DNA of 64,000 nucleotides from Scilla litardierei. Taxonomy: Eukaryota > Streptophyta > Magnoliopsida > Asparagales > Asparagaceae. Under the pieces are notes generated by a model. That model had not been told where the DNA came from. It made no database searches and was given only the letters and a program-made list of their open reading frames with translations. Below are positions 20,241 through 32,431 of this stretch, piece by piece (within the stretch, counting starts at the first letter, position 1; each line of letters opens with the position of its first letter). The stretch is from NCBI GenBank assembly GCA_030789695.1, contig CM061142.1:565741281-565805280 (forward strand). Reading direction: 5' to 3'. Position numbers and translations under genes: made by a program.

Positions 20241-22554
20241 TATCCATCGGCCGGCAACGGGCTACGAGTGTGCCATCGATTCGGAGATGAATCCTCCGGG
20301 ACCCTACGGCTCTCCTCCCAGAGCCTCTCTCGTGCAGCGATGATGAATCGCAACTGTCGACGCGCGGCTTCTTCATCGACCCGCTGCACACGGCAAATTC
20401 ACACGTCCAGTCATCCAGAGGCTTTCAAAGAGCCCAGAGCCTTGGATTTCTGTTTGCAAAATCTTTTCTATGCTAGGTCGCTCCCTCTTTAACCATGAGT
20501 GTAATTAGAAGTGCTTTAGATATTTTTTTACAGCTCACCCTCTAATTTTTCTACTGCTCCCTCTCTAATTTTTCAACACTCGGTTGCAGAAATTTTATAC
20601 TCTCGCTAAAAAATTTTGTTTACGAACCTAGCAAATTCGAGAGGATCTCGTTTCAGGAAAGGTTACGTTTTTGAAATCTTTAATTAGGAGTGTAATTTGG
20701 TTGTTGATTCTTTAATTAGGAGATTTGTCTAGGTTCTATAAAAGTTTTTTTGAATTACATATGCTTTTATTTTGGTTTTCTTTATAGAAGTTTTTCCTAG
20801 CTCCATCTCTTCCTGCGAATCGAGTGGCTCCGTTTTGATCGACAACGAGACTCGAGAGGATCTCGTTTGGCAGAATGGTTAGGGTTTTGAACTATCTAAC
20901 TACGAGAGTATTTTGGTTGTTGATTATCTAATTATGGAAAAAATTTAGGTTCAAATTGTGAGGGACTCATCAATTTTTTTGGATTACTTATGCTTTTGAT
21001 ATTGTTGAAATATTTAATTAGGAGAGATTCATCAGTTTTTTAGGAGCATAATAAAGTTAGTGTTTTGAAATATCTAGTTGGGAGTGTAATTTGGTTATTG
21101 ATTCTGTAATTAGAAGAAATTTTTTAGGGTCTGATTAAGCGAGATTCATAATTTTTTGAATTAATTAGGAGAGATTAATCATTGTTTGGATTACTTTTGA
21201 TACGGTTGAAATATCTAATACTCGAATAGCATTAATCAGAAGAGATTCATGAATTATTTTTGATTACTTACACTTCTGATACTGTTGAAATTTTTTATAT
21301 TGCTAAATTATCTAATTAGGTTCTATTGAAGTTTTAAGGTTCTCCAATATTCATCATTCATTTATATTAGGTATTGTTTATTAATTTTTGATACCTATAG
21401 ATATATTAATTTTTTTTTGCTTTGTTATTTTTTGCTATAGTAGTAGGATCTGAGCTATCTTCGGCTAGCTTGTTGCACTAGAAGCCCGTCAAGCAGTCGG
21501 ATCTGTGGTTCGACCAAATATCCTCCGATGCTTAAGTCATTAGATGACTTAAAGAGACTCAGATAGCTATGTTTGACCTGTTGGATGGTTGTCCGCTAGC
21601 TATCTCGCCGAGGTGGATCAGATATTAAGTATAAGAGTACATGACTTGAGTGTATATAAGAGAGTCAGTAATCCTTTCTTTCGTTGTCCTACAAACTATA
21701 TATAGAAAATGATCCATTGGAGTGCCATTGTTCATGTAACTGCTAAGCATTGAAGACGATTTACTGAATTAGCCTGAGCTGTCAATAATGATGGCGAGTT
21801 TCATGGTCAGCCATTGATGGCCGCCATTATGAGCCGACCCTTTAAATGTAGGAGCTCAACATCTAGCTGAGTTGTCATCTTGACAGGAGAGGCGGCCGGC
21901 CTCCTACTTGGGCCTTCAGGCTATTAGGCCGCTTTTATAAACTTGTATTTGGGCATGTCGATTAGAATTAATGATAAGATCATCTACATGCCAGCCCAAT
22001 GTAATAACAATGACCCCAATCTCCTAAGCTTAATCGACGTAATGGTTGAGGTTGGGTGATGTGGTACGAGCTGACTAGACGTGCATGCCAGTCGAGATGG
22101 ATCATTTAATGATGGGTGTTAGCGCACTGATTCAGGGTAAATATTGCATATTTATCACTTCATTTTGTTAGGATATGTGCATCTATGATGATTATATGGC
22201 CTCTAATCTAAGCATTTTAGAACATTATTTAATATTAGAGCACAATTTTTATTTATGTACAAAATACCATTTTATAGCTTATTATTGTCTTCTATTATTT
22301 TTCAGTAAAGATGGTAATTTTCCAAGTCCAACTACTTTTCCATCTTTTTCTGAGCTTAGGGATATTTTCTACAATTTTAAGAGACAAAACAATATTTAAA
22401 AAGAAAAAAGAAAATAAACATATGGGCACGTGCGCCGTACACACCCCCGATTTCACTCTGGACATGTAGCACAATCGAAGCAACTCCCGCCTTAATCCAA
22501 TGGAACAGTGAGGGGAGTCGACATGGTTCGATCGTACCCATTGCGCTTTGATCA
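20241..22554. other. No gene; AT-rich imperfect repeats
   Basis: From about 20640 to 21340 diverged repeats of phrases such as CTAATTAGGAGAGATTCAT and GAGAGGATCTCGTTT recur several times, with no clear unit length. From 21440 to 22554 I see no coding potential or element ends. The right border is the start of the copy 3 LTR. Confidence 0.45.
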
Positions 22555-24368
22555 TGTTGAGAGATGGATGCCCTCTAGGCAATTTATCTATATAAAACAT
22601 CTTGTTTATAAATGAAATTATGCATTCTGATATATATTGTCTAACTGTTTCTTTTATGATGTCTTCTTTAAAATACTTGGATAATTTCATTAGACTTATA
22701 GCAAGGTCATACACGTATCTAGATAGAGATCTCAATTATGGGAAGTGTTTGACCGATAAGAACTTGAGTCTTAAACCGTTCATGGTCGTAGATATGTTGA
22801 GAAAAGGATATCGACACATCGGACAGACCATTGTGTCTTTGTCTTAACCAAAAGGGTGATGATGATCTTATAATCATTCGATCTGGCGAAGTCAGAAACG
22901 AGACACAGATGCTCATTAGAGAATTAGTCCACAGAACGATCCAATAAAGAGTTATCAAATGGTTAACATTAACTAAACTGTCATTGATAAATCTCTAGCG
23001 ATGATATGAAATTTGGACCTCAAGATTTGAGGTTATTGTACAAACCTGTGCGTGAACAGTGTCATTTTGATCTATGATCTAGCTTCGAGGTAAGGCCTAC
23101 TGAAAGGTCTTCGGTTAGGTGAAACTTGAAGCATACGAGGTGCGTAGTTATTAAGAAAGGATTTGTCTCTTCCATCAAAGGGAAGTTAGTGTCACAGGCT
23201 CAATACAGTTCTTGGTGAAAAACCTCGGTTGGTATGTTGTAGGAAGTACAACATAGACATACCAAAGACCGAAGGATATTGACGAGTGCAAGATGTTAGG
23301 GTTGACAATTTACCATACCCTAGAATATGCAGTGACATAGTTATAACGAATGGACTAAAACTACGGTATTCATCACATGCACAGTTAGAGTGATCCCGAA
23401 GACATTTAAGTCAATGAGTCAATCATGTAATTATGATACCGAAACTGGGACGACACCAGTTGCTCATGGTCACTGACGTCTAAGGGTTTCGAGTATCAAC
23501 CTGTAGTAGGTTCAGGCTTTATGGTCTCACACCAAGTAGGATTTGCGTCTTAATGATAAGAAGGATATACGAGGAGTGCAGTCGGGTGCACAAGAATAAT
23601 TATTGTCACAAAGGATTTGTGGCAATAAGTCTAAAATAATTTAATGGAGTGTTTTACATGATGTCACAAAATGTTTGTGGACATACGATACATAGAAATG
23701 AAGAGATGATTTTTCTACAAAAGTCAGGAAAAATCGGCTCAAAAGGAGCTAAAAATCTTAAATTAAGGCCGAGAAGGCCAGAACCGAGCTTTGGCCCAGT
23801 TCTGGGCTAGCCCAGCTGCATTGGGTGGGCTGGGCCAGCCCGCCCAGCCCAGGCGGGCGTGTCGATCACGCCCGAGCGACGGGTCAGGGCCCGCTAGGCA
23901 GGCGCCCGACCTGCCCATGCGGGTGGGCGCACCCAGGTGCGTGGGCGCGCCTGCTGGGCATGCCTAACCCGTGGGTGGGCCCCGTGGGTGGGACCTAAGG
24001 TTTGTGAAACCTTAGGTTCTTACGACGACTGCGTTTTTCCCCGGAAAATGAGATTTTTGGTCAACTTTAAACGTTCGTTAGAGGTGTCAAATGAACTCAG
24101 AATTGATCACAATTTTTTTCATACGCGTTCACTGTTCAGTGCTCTTCGATTTGATATAAGATATCATTGTAGTAGTTTAGATCTGTCTTTGGGGGTGGTC
24201 AGACCCACCCCAAGATAGTAGATTTTCCTTGTTTGGGTTTATGTTAATCCTTAGGGATATCATTAAATTGTTTAATGATTTTATTCTGCTGCTTAATTCT
24301 GTTTTAGTTGTCCGTCTGACGTAGGACGAGTGTATTTTTATGCCATGAGGGTCTACCAGAACCCAACA
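22555..24368 (+). repeat. 5' LTR of Angela-like copy 3 (about 1.8 kb, deleted)
   Basis: It starts TGTTGAGAGATGGATGCCC and ends ACCCAACA. Compared with copy 2 it lacks about 0.58 kb, including the TATA box region: sequence jumps from the GATTTGATA block (about 24148) to AGTAGTTTAGATCTGTC (24171 on). This LTR probably lost its promoter. A GC-rich segment remains at about 23815-23960. Confidence 0.85.
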
Positions 24369-24369
24369 T

Positions 24370-24382
24370 TGGTATCAAAGTC
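24370..24382 (+). other. Degenerate primer-binding site of copy 3
   Basis: TTGGTATCAAAGTC follows the LTR end ACCCAACA. It is the tRNA-Met-type site TGGTATCAGAGCC with two or three changes. It fixes the LTR boundary. Confidence 0.8.
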
Positions 24383-25334
24383 AAATCTACTATGATCTAT
24401 TTTTTGCAAATGATGTGAAATGCATAGGATGTTTATTAGAAACATGTAGCTAATTTGGTTATTTAATTTTTAATAACTATGTGATGATTATTAAAAATTG
24501 TAGTAACTTAATCTTTATGAGATAATTTTAAGTTGCTTGTTATCATGCGAAAATTTTATGAGATAAAACTTTTAGTTGAATCTTTTAATGGTTATTTCTT
24601 TTCTTACTCATTATGTGATAATACAAGAAAAACATTTATGTTAGCCATTAAAAGCTTTCTAAAACTTATAACATAGTTTTTAGATGGATGTGCTAGGATT
24701 TAAAACTGTTGCAATCTTTAATTTCCTAATACTCGATTAAGGTAGCCCTCTTTAATAATTATTATTTTGTAACTTAATTGTTGTAATAATTATTTTGAAA
24801 ACGCTATGATTTAAATTGTTGCAACTTGAATATTTAAATACCTAATACATGACTATGATAGCACCCTGAAAATTAATTCCTTATAGTTGATAAGGACCTT
24901 AACAAAAGTTAGTAATCATTCCTAATAATTTTGAATTTTATGATTCAACTAGTTGATAAGATTAAATAGTTTAATGAAGACATATTAAATCGATGTTACA
25001 CATTTAAATAATTTTCATCATTAAAGGAGCATGAGAGCCAGTAGAACTTGGAAACACAGAAAGGAGAAGGGGGTAAGCGACCAAATTAAAGGACTCTCCT
25101 GCTAACAGGTGTCTAGAAAGTTAGTAACTAGTGTTGTGGATCACCTCAGCTTGATTGACTATGGATAAGTGATCCTAGCCTATCCAAACCCACCTGTCCA
25201 TGTTCTGCTAGACTACAAGTATACAATTTATTTTTGTGACACCATCAATTACATCCAGTCAAATACGTATAAAAATCTTCTTCAAAAATTAATTTAGACC
25301 TCCTTATTTTGGAGTTTGGCACCTATAGGTTCTG

Positions 25335-25649
25335 TGTTGTAGTTGTTGAGCACACTCAAGCTATGACATGACTACCTTATAGAAACCACCTCCTAATTAC
25401 ATATGACGTAGTCTAGACTTAACCCACCCGTCATGTCGTGCCTACACCGAGCGTCGGTGTAAGTTAAGCTAGACACGAAAACAAGCGTCTGACAAAACTA
25501 GTCATTATGATTTGGATGAGCACACTCATGATCATAAGTGGTTAGGGGTTAAATTTTATAGTGAGTAATTGATGGTGTGATTGATGAAGAGTCGTCTACC
25601 GACTGCAGAGTCAAACAACTTTTTGAGCACACTCAAGGTTGTGAGACTC
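25335..25649 (+). other. Three leader hairpins with CACA loops (copy 3)
   Basis: Hairpin 1 (25335-25368): TGTTGTAG pairs with CTATGACA (eight pairs, two G-T). Hairpin 2 (25505-25537): TTATGAT pairs with ATCATAA. Hairpin 3 (25608-25649): GAGTC/GACTC and ACAAC/GTTGT. Each continues through an asymmetric internal loop (TTG, TTGG or TTT opposite G) into a five-pair upper stem (TTGAG/CTCAA or ATGAG/CTCAT) closed by CACA. Lower stems differ completely between hairpins while pairing is retained. Role unknown. Confidence 0.65.
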
Positions 25650-25817
25650 GGGATGGTTGGATCCCTCTCTCATTAAATTTAATTAATGAATTCGTTCATT
25701 ATTATGGCTTAATATGATCATTAAAATAGTGGAAAGATATAATTGGATAAAAACCAATCTAATTGTATTTAAATATTATAAACGCATGGTAATTTTAGGA
25801 GTTCTATTCTTTGTAGC

Positions 25818-26579
25818 ATGACGAGTGTAATTAAATATATCCTAGACAAGAATATGTTGACGGGTAATAAAAATGATGACTGGCTAAGGAATATAAAAGT
25901 AGTACGAGAGCAAAAGAAGAAGGGGCATGCTGATGCCTCAACTTCCATAATGGTTATACAAAGTATAGTTCTTTTTGTGACTTCTAATGCATGTGTATTA
26001 GATACCGGTGCAGGCTCTCACATCTGTAAAAAGTTACAGAGATTGAGAATTAATAAAAAGCTCGAAAAGAATGAGGTCATTCTCTAGTTTGGCAACGCAG
26101 CAAGTGTTGCTGATGTGGCAGTGGGAGATGTCCAACACACATTAGGGAGTGGTGCTGACTTTCTTTTGAAGCAATGTTACTATATCCCAAATTTCCTATG
26201 TAATGTTATCTCCATCTCAGCTTTGGCTAGAGAGGGCTATATTTTTACTATCAACGAAATGGTTATGAATATTTTCTTCGATAGTAAATTGCTAGGATTT
26301 GGAACCCTAAATAATGGTGTGTACATTTTGTGTAATGATGTTGTATTAAATGTTAATACACGAAAACGCAAGGAATCTGGTTATAATGAAAGTTATAATG
26401 AAACCTATCTTTGGCATTGTAGACTATGCCATATCAGAGAGATTAGACTTAGCAAGTTACATAAAGATGGGTCTTTAGGCTTCTCGAATTATGAGTCATA
26501 TGACACTTGCGAGTCTTGCCTCAAAGGTAAGATGGCCAAAACTCCCTTTGCAGGTCATGGGCAGTTAGTGAACTCTTAG
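25818..26579 (+). pseudogene. Copy 3 gag remnant, protease and GAG-pre-integrase
   Basis: One frame with a TAG at 26085-26087. It starts with the gag opening LTGNKNDDWLRNIKVV, then jumps straight into the protease entry (KKKGHADASTS), so most of gag is deleted. The aspartic protease active site is VLDTGAGSHIC. After the stop, AVGDVQHTLGSGADFLLKQC and CNVISISALA belong to the same domain. GAG-pre-integrase shows TYLWHCRLCHI and YDTCESCLKGKMAKTPF. The frame ends at a TAG at 26577-26579. Confidence 0.85.
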
Positions 26580-27480
26580 GTCGCGTACATTCGGATGCAT
26601 GTGGACCCATGTCTACATTAGCCAAATGAGGATATTCATATTTCATTGCGTTTACTGATGATCACTCTAAGTTTCGACACATGTTCTTGATGAAACACAG
26701 GTCTGAAACTTTTGAGTGATTCAAAGAGTACCGTAACGAAATTGAAAAACAAACTAGCAAAAGTATTAAGATTCTTCAAACTGATCGAGGATGAGAATAC
26801 TTGAGCCATGAATTCCTTACGTACATAAAAGAGAATGTGATTCTCTCTCAGATCACGACTCCTTATACACCTTAACATAATGATGTATCAGAGAGAGGAA
26901 TCACACTTTGTTAGATATGGTGTGATCCAAGGTAAGTGGAGCAGAGTTACTAACCTCCCTCTGGGGCTATCCCCTAGAAACTGTTGTGTACATTCTTAAC
27001 AAGGTTCCATTAAAATTTGTGCCGACGACACCATATCTGATATGGAGCGGCAAGAAACCCAACCTTAACCATTTAAGGGTGTGGGGTTGCCCTGCATATG
27101 TCAAAAGGCATAATCTAGACAAACTAGAAGATATACCTGTTTTATGTAAATTCATTGGGTACCAGAAACATTCTTTAGGGTACAGCTTTTACCATCTGGA
27201 ACAACAAAAAGATGTTGTCTCCAAACACGCCACCTTTTTAGAAAAGGAGTTCCTTATAAAAGGAAACGTTTGGAAAGGTGGTGGATCTGGACGAATGTTC
27301 AAAAGGAGAAGTAATACAAGAACATGTGTCGAAACTAGTTGGAGAGACAGAACCCGATATTCCCCATCCAGTCGTTGGGAGGTCTGACAGGATTCCTCGA
27401 GCCCCTGAAAGGCACTACGGTTTTCTCGTAGACGGATGGATAGAGGATAGCACCATAATAGATGATGAACCTGTGAGTTT
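26580..27480 (+). pseudogene. Copy 3 integrase, multiple stops
   Basis: The core is readable with in-frame stops: VHSDACGPMSTLAK, FIAFTDDHSKFRHMFLMKHR, SIKILQTDRG, HEFLTYIKENVILS and HNDVSERG hold the D, D and E positions. Several stops fall where the family has W or Q, as expected from C-to-T or G-to-A decay of methylated DNA. From 26986 the C-terminal part YILNKVPLKFVPTTPYLIW, NLNHLRVWGCPAYVKRH is open. A frameshift near 27300 leads into the tail PERHYGFLVDG. Confidence 0.85.
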
Positions 27481-27621
27481 CTAAGAATCCATTCAGAGTA
27501 GAGACTCTAATAAATGGTTAGATGCAATGAGATCCGAGATGGAATCCATGCACGTAAATAATGTATGGACCATAGAAAACGTGCCTAATGGAAGTGTTCC
27601 TATTGGCTGCAAATGGATCTT
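27481..27621 (+). pseudogene. Copy 3 reverse transcriptase, left part
   Basis: After a TAA at 27482-27484 the frame reads SIQSRDSNKWLDAMRSEMES and VPIGCKWIF, the start of the copia RT domain. It is cut after ATCTT (27617-27621) by the gypsy-type element. The same domain resumes at 36902 in frame. Confidence 0.88.
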
Positions 27622-30600
27622 TGATGTGTCATAATATTCCACATTTTATCTACATGTTTACATGTCAAAATGATTTCTTAAATACCGATTTATTACAATT
27701 TTGTGTTAATGATTGGAACTATTTGACTCCGAGAGCGTTTGTTTGCATTTCAGGAAAATTCGAGGGATTTGGAGCATGTTGAAGAGGTGGACATGATCGT
27801 CGACGTCGGAGCGTCAATGGCATCGCATTCAAGGAGCTCATATTTCTGGAGAGGAGCAAGAATAGAAAGCAAAGGAACAAAGAAGAGAAGTAGGAGAGTG
27901 AAGAGAGAAAGGAGAGGCCAAGGAGGTTTTCCAGATTGCTCGGCGAGTGGCTACCCAGCTCGACCGAGCTGTGATCCCATAAACGAGAGGCCACGAGCTC
28001 AAAGGGGTGCTCGGGCAAGTGACTTGACCTGCTCGACCGAGCGACCAAGTCGCTCGCCCGAGCCAGTTGACAGGAGGGCCCAAGAATTTTCCTTGAAACT
28101 CTATGGAAGTTTGGCTTTTAATTCGCTCGATCGAGCGAGTTACCGTTCGACCCAGCGGCACCGTGTTCAACCGAGTGATTCGGGTTCAATATTACATATT
28201 TAACCCCCCATTTAGCCCTATTTTGTGCTCATGTGATGCTACATTGTTCTCTAATTCATACGTATTTTGTACACAATTATTTATTAGAGAAAACACCCTA
28301 TTTGAGCATAAAATAGCAATTAACGAAGTATTTCTGCACTTTTTATATTTTTCCTAGCTTGGTCTCGATCTCACGATTCCAACGACTATTTATTTGTATT
28401 TTTCTGAGATCTGTGCTAATTACTGTGAATTTTTGAATGCAGAATACCAATTAAATGGGGAAATACGCAAGGAAATACGAAAATACGGTCTCCAGCCAAT
28501 CAGACGCTGACACGTGGCATCATCTGGACCGCTCGCGCACAATCCAACGGTTCCCAGCGCCCTAAACGTTATCAAATAGATGCGGGCTGCGTGGTAATAC
28601 GGAGACCGTTGGATCTCGATCCAACGGTCGTGATCATTGCGAAATCGCGTCTGAGGCGATCAACAGGCGGGCCACGTGTCACGATATCAACGGTTTCCCG
28701 CTTAATCGGACGCTCCAGAGTAACGACAACGCGGCAACGATCGGACCGTTGGATTGCGATCCAACGGTCCCAAAGCGAAGATGAGCTTGAGCTGAGCGGA
28801 GAAATCAGCCGGGCGACGTGGCGCTTCGAGAACCCTCCGATCGACATCCAACGACGTGTGTTCACCCCGACGAAACGTAACAGACTCGTGCGACGCGGCT
28901 TGTTTGTGACCGCACGATCCCAGATCTAACGGCCTAGATTCAATCCGAAGTATACTCGGATCCAGCGTGATGCGGGCGCAATCGAAGCGGGCGAAACTCC
29001 GGCCCGGTTGGACACGTGGCACGCCCAGGGTTAATCCCGCATGGATGAACGGCAGAGAATTGATCCGCTCGAGATGGATCGGGTTTGGGTTAATTGGATG
29101 CGGGTTTTAAACCCGATAAGCATAGTAAACCCGCAATGCTAATATATAAGGTATTCCTAGGGGTTTTGAGCGTATTCTGGCGTATTGGAGGCTCTAGGAG
29201 TCGTATTTCTCCTCTAAAAAATTCTGTAAAATTTCAGAGGCTGTTCTTAGTATTTCCAGAGAGTTTTGAGGCTTAGCTTAGAGATTTGGTGATAGAATTC
29301 TAAACTTATACCCCGTATTTTGATGGTTTTCATCGTATTTTGCTATTAGATCAATGTATTTTGCTATGAACCTTGATTATTCTTGCATTATGAGTAGCTA
29401 AATCTTATTTGTGCATGGTATGGAGTAGTTAGGGGATGTGAATCATATTAGTTTGGTTAAATATCGTCGTGCTTAATCGTTAAACGTCGCTAAAGTTGTA
29501 GTTTTTGTTATTAAATCGTCTTTTTCATCTTTCAAAAGAAGTGATTGAGTTGATGATCGCCCCAAAAGGGTGAGCTTTGATCTCTCCAAAAGAGAGTTTC
29601 ATACCATAGTTGTAAGATTATAGCTTTAGCAACGACTTTATTATTATAGTGCTTGAACCCCCAAAAGGGCATCTTCCGATGAATTGCTCCCAAAAGGAGA
29701 ATTCATTGAGTTATATTGAGTATTTTCCGGTGAATTGCTCTCAAAAAGAGAATTTATTGTGTTATATTCATCAACCAAGTTAATACGAATCATTGATCCT
29801 AACGAACCCATACCATGTGCAAACTTTTCGTCGATACTTTCATACACGACTTTTCTTTGTTCGTATTGTTCGCACGTCACCATCACGTACTTTCACACCA
29901 TTATCATTGAAGTGGTTAGTTTCTTTCCGTCGGATTTCTATTTGATTTGAACTGTGATTGCAACAGATTTCCTCCCGAGGATTCGACATCTGGACTCCCA
30001 GATTATATTACTTGTACGGACTCTTGCGCTTGAGAGAAGCACTATTTCGGAGCTACCACCGAGCGACATCAATTCCATTGAGGCAAAGTGCTGAAGCCCT
30101 AAGAGGTGCTCGACCGAGCGACCCAAGCCACTCGGTCGAGTATAGTAGAAAATGGCCAATGGCACAGATTTCAGGATAGCTCTTCACGCTTTCAAGTTTT
30201 GCTATCACCAGGGATTTTACAGTATTTTTCTCATATTTTTCCCAGATATTATACTTTATAACGATTCCAACGCCAATAAAAACGTGCCAATCGGAGGTCG
30301 GATAAGCCTTAGGAAATTTCTGCAAGTTGGAAAATCTGTGCTGGAATCTGTGCTCGGGCAAACTGTGCATACGCTCGACCGAGCGGCTTGGCACAGCCAG
30401 ACCGAGCTACCTGGGCAGCAAGCACAGGTCCAACATAGTTTAGGGTTATTTTGGGACTATATATATGGATTGAGCAGCCATTGTTAGGGCGGCTTCTCTT
30501 TTGTTGGGAAAGCTGTTTTTAGGGTTTGGAGGCTCTTTTGGAGGCTAGGTTACACATCGGCCCCCTCCTTGGTTATTATGTATCAGATCTCTATTAAGCT

Positions 30601-31558
30601 AAGTGTTTTCCTTCGTTAATCTCTTTATTGCTTTCTCATTTATTTGTGATGTTAATTTTAGTTGTTTCAATGTCTTTTTCTATGGTTGAGTAGATCTATT
30701 GCTAAGATTAGGGAAGAACCCTAAGATTCTAGGGGTTGGATGATGGGTTAACCTTAGTTGGATGAATCTAGGGTTGCCCTGCGGTAGTTTGAACAAAGGA
30801 TTTTGGGGGATTAGCCCTAGATTTGGATGATTGCAAAAGCTCTTCTACGTTCTAGGAAGGAACCCCATGAATCTGATTAGGGCTTAGTGGTCGTTTCTAG
30901 GTCTCGTGATCACAAGAGTGACTCGAGAGCTAGGGGTGTTCACTAATCTCCGATCCACTAGTCGGTGATTACGAGAGTAACTCGATTGCTAGAACCAACC
31001 GTGGTGTAGTATCGCATTGCATAGACCACGCGAGTGAATACGGATTGCGGTACGAGATCAAGTGTCGAGTGTAATGCACATGTCCCCATGTGTAGCCGAT
31101 AGCAAAAGCACAGCTCTGCATAGGGTGGCGTTTGACATGTGTGACGACGAAAGTCAAATGCTCATTCCCATCTACGGATGTGACACTCCTACCCTTGTCC
31201 ATCGCCCAACGAAACCACCTTTAACCTGTTGTCCGAATCCAAAAGTCCTAGCGGGGATTCCCGATACCCTAGTGATACTTTGCTCAATTGTTTCCCTTTG
31301 TTATTTTTGTGTCCTTTTGAGTCCGGATGTGCCATGCACATCCTAACACCCTCGCATTCCACACCCACCACCATCATGACCCTCCATAATCCATCTCCAC
31401 GTAATAAGACATCGAATCCTAACCCAGCCTAGGATCGATAGGTAGTGTGACAACCGCCTCCCTGTGGATTTGATACCCGCTCGCCGATATACCAATATAT
31501 CGTGCGCTTGCGGTAAAATGACATTCGCGCTTCCGGGTGCAAGTCCGAAACCCGAACA
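27622..31558 (+). repeat. Left LTR of the LARD-like element, split by a solo LTR
   Basis: It matches 34805-36896 along its length except for 28176-30058. TATA-like TATATATA is at about 30457. It is rich in CTCGACCGAG/CGCTCGGTCGAGCG palindromes. Several frames of 70-150 codons in this LTR are not genes; equivalents in the right LTR are broken differently. Confidence 0.9.
28176..30058 (+). repeat. Solo LTR (1.88 kb) inserted in the left LTR
   Basis: It begins TGATTCGGGTTCAATATTAC, ends AGCTACCA and is flanked by CCGAG (28171-28175 and 30059-30063). The right LTR shows the uninterrupted site. It has a TATA-like ATATATAAGG near 29145 and a U5-like end containing CTCCCGAGGATTCGACATCTG. No internal region is present, so it is the product of LTR-LTR recombination of a gypsy-type element. 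It holds two strong palindromes around ATCCAACGGT. Confidence 0.85.
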
Positions 31559-31564
31559 AGTTTT

Positions 31565-31582
31565 TGGCACCGTTGCCGGGGA
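31565..31582 (+). other. Primer-binding site, tRNA-Asp type
   Basis: TGGCACCGTTGCCGGGGA lies six bases after the LTR. It is complementary, with one mismatch, to the 3' end of plant tRNA-Asp, the primer used by Athila/Tat-type gypsy elements (established). It supports a Ty3/gypsy origin although no gypsy pol remains. Confidence 0.85.
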
Positions 31583-31760
31583 GGCGTTCCGCCATATTAT
31601 CTATTTATCACAATTAGGTTGTTAGACTTCGAATAAAAATAAAAATTTATAAAAAAACAAAAAGAGATATTTTTCCCTACCACCTGTTTTATTACTATCT
31701 TTATCTCCTTGTACCACTGATATCTTTTCTAGGTTGTTTGTTTTTTACTATTCAGGTACG

Positions 31761-32258
31761 ATGGAACAATTTTGGGATTATTCAGGCGAAGATTATTCGA
31801 CACAGTATGAGGCTCCAATGGAAGAATACGGTTATTATCCACATGACCCATACTATCAGATGGATGGATATGACCACTACTCAGGGTGCTATGCCTATTG
31901 CGAGTCTTGTGACGTGGAGGAACACACGCCTTACGAAAGCCGCGCCTGTCTCTTGAGTCCAGACCATCCCATCAATTTGGTACTTGCGCAGATAGAGGAG
32001 AGCATGGCGATTCTTAAATTTCGACATGAAGAAACCTATGCCGAGCTGAAGGAGACCCTCGATCAACTTCAACACACGGGTGATGATATCAGCAAGACTC
32101 CTCCATCTCATGAGCACAAGGGAGAGAACGAGGACACAGTTATGGGCATATTGAGTAGCATTGTGGACGAAGTTTGGTCCACCGGTCCAATGACATTAGT
32201 TACAGGTGGTCCTTCTTTCACAATTTTATTACTTATCGCATCTCTTCTGCAGGTATAA
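31761..32258 (+). CDS. LARD-like element ORF a (165 aa), tyrosine- and acid-rich
   Basis: The ATG at 31761 opens MEQFWDYSGEDYSTQYEAPM. The N-terminal half is rich in Tyr, Asp and Glu. The middle contains LVLAQIEESMAILKFRHEET, a probable amphipathic helix. The last part, from about 32204, looks non-coding or intron-like (GTGGTCC...CTGCAG). Its position right after the primer site matches a gag leader frame of gypsy elements, but I see no known domain. Whether it is translated is unknown. Confidence 0.45.
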   Translation: MEQFWDYSGEDYSTQYEAPMEEYGYYPHDPYYQMDGYDHYSGCYAYCESCDVEEHTPYESRACLLSPDHPINLVLAQIEESMAILKFRHEETYAELKETLDQLQHTGDDISKTPPSHEHKGENEDTVMGILSSIVDEVWSTGPMTLVTGGPSFTILLLIASLLQV

Positions 32259-32431
32259 TTGATAATAGTGTCCACGCTCAAGTTGAGGGGGACAAGATCC
32301 ACTTGTATACCTTGGATGAGATGCCTGGGCCCATAGTGTCCCCTGCACCTATCGTGGAGAGGGCCAAGCCACGCCATCTGGCACCTTGAGCTCTAGGACG
32401 AAAACGAAGAAGTAGGCATAAAAAGAAGAAG

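Noticed and set aside
20084..20492. Frames after 20240 as a continuing LINE or gene
   Set aside because: Past the endonuclease fragment no LINE motif continues in any frame.
27719..28203. 154- and 110-codon frames near the start of the LARD-like element
   Set aside because: They are within an LTR; the right LTR has different breaks, and the frames end in the inserted solo LTR.
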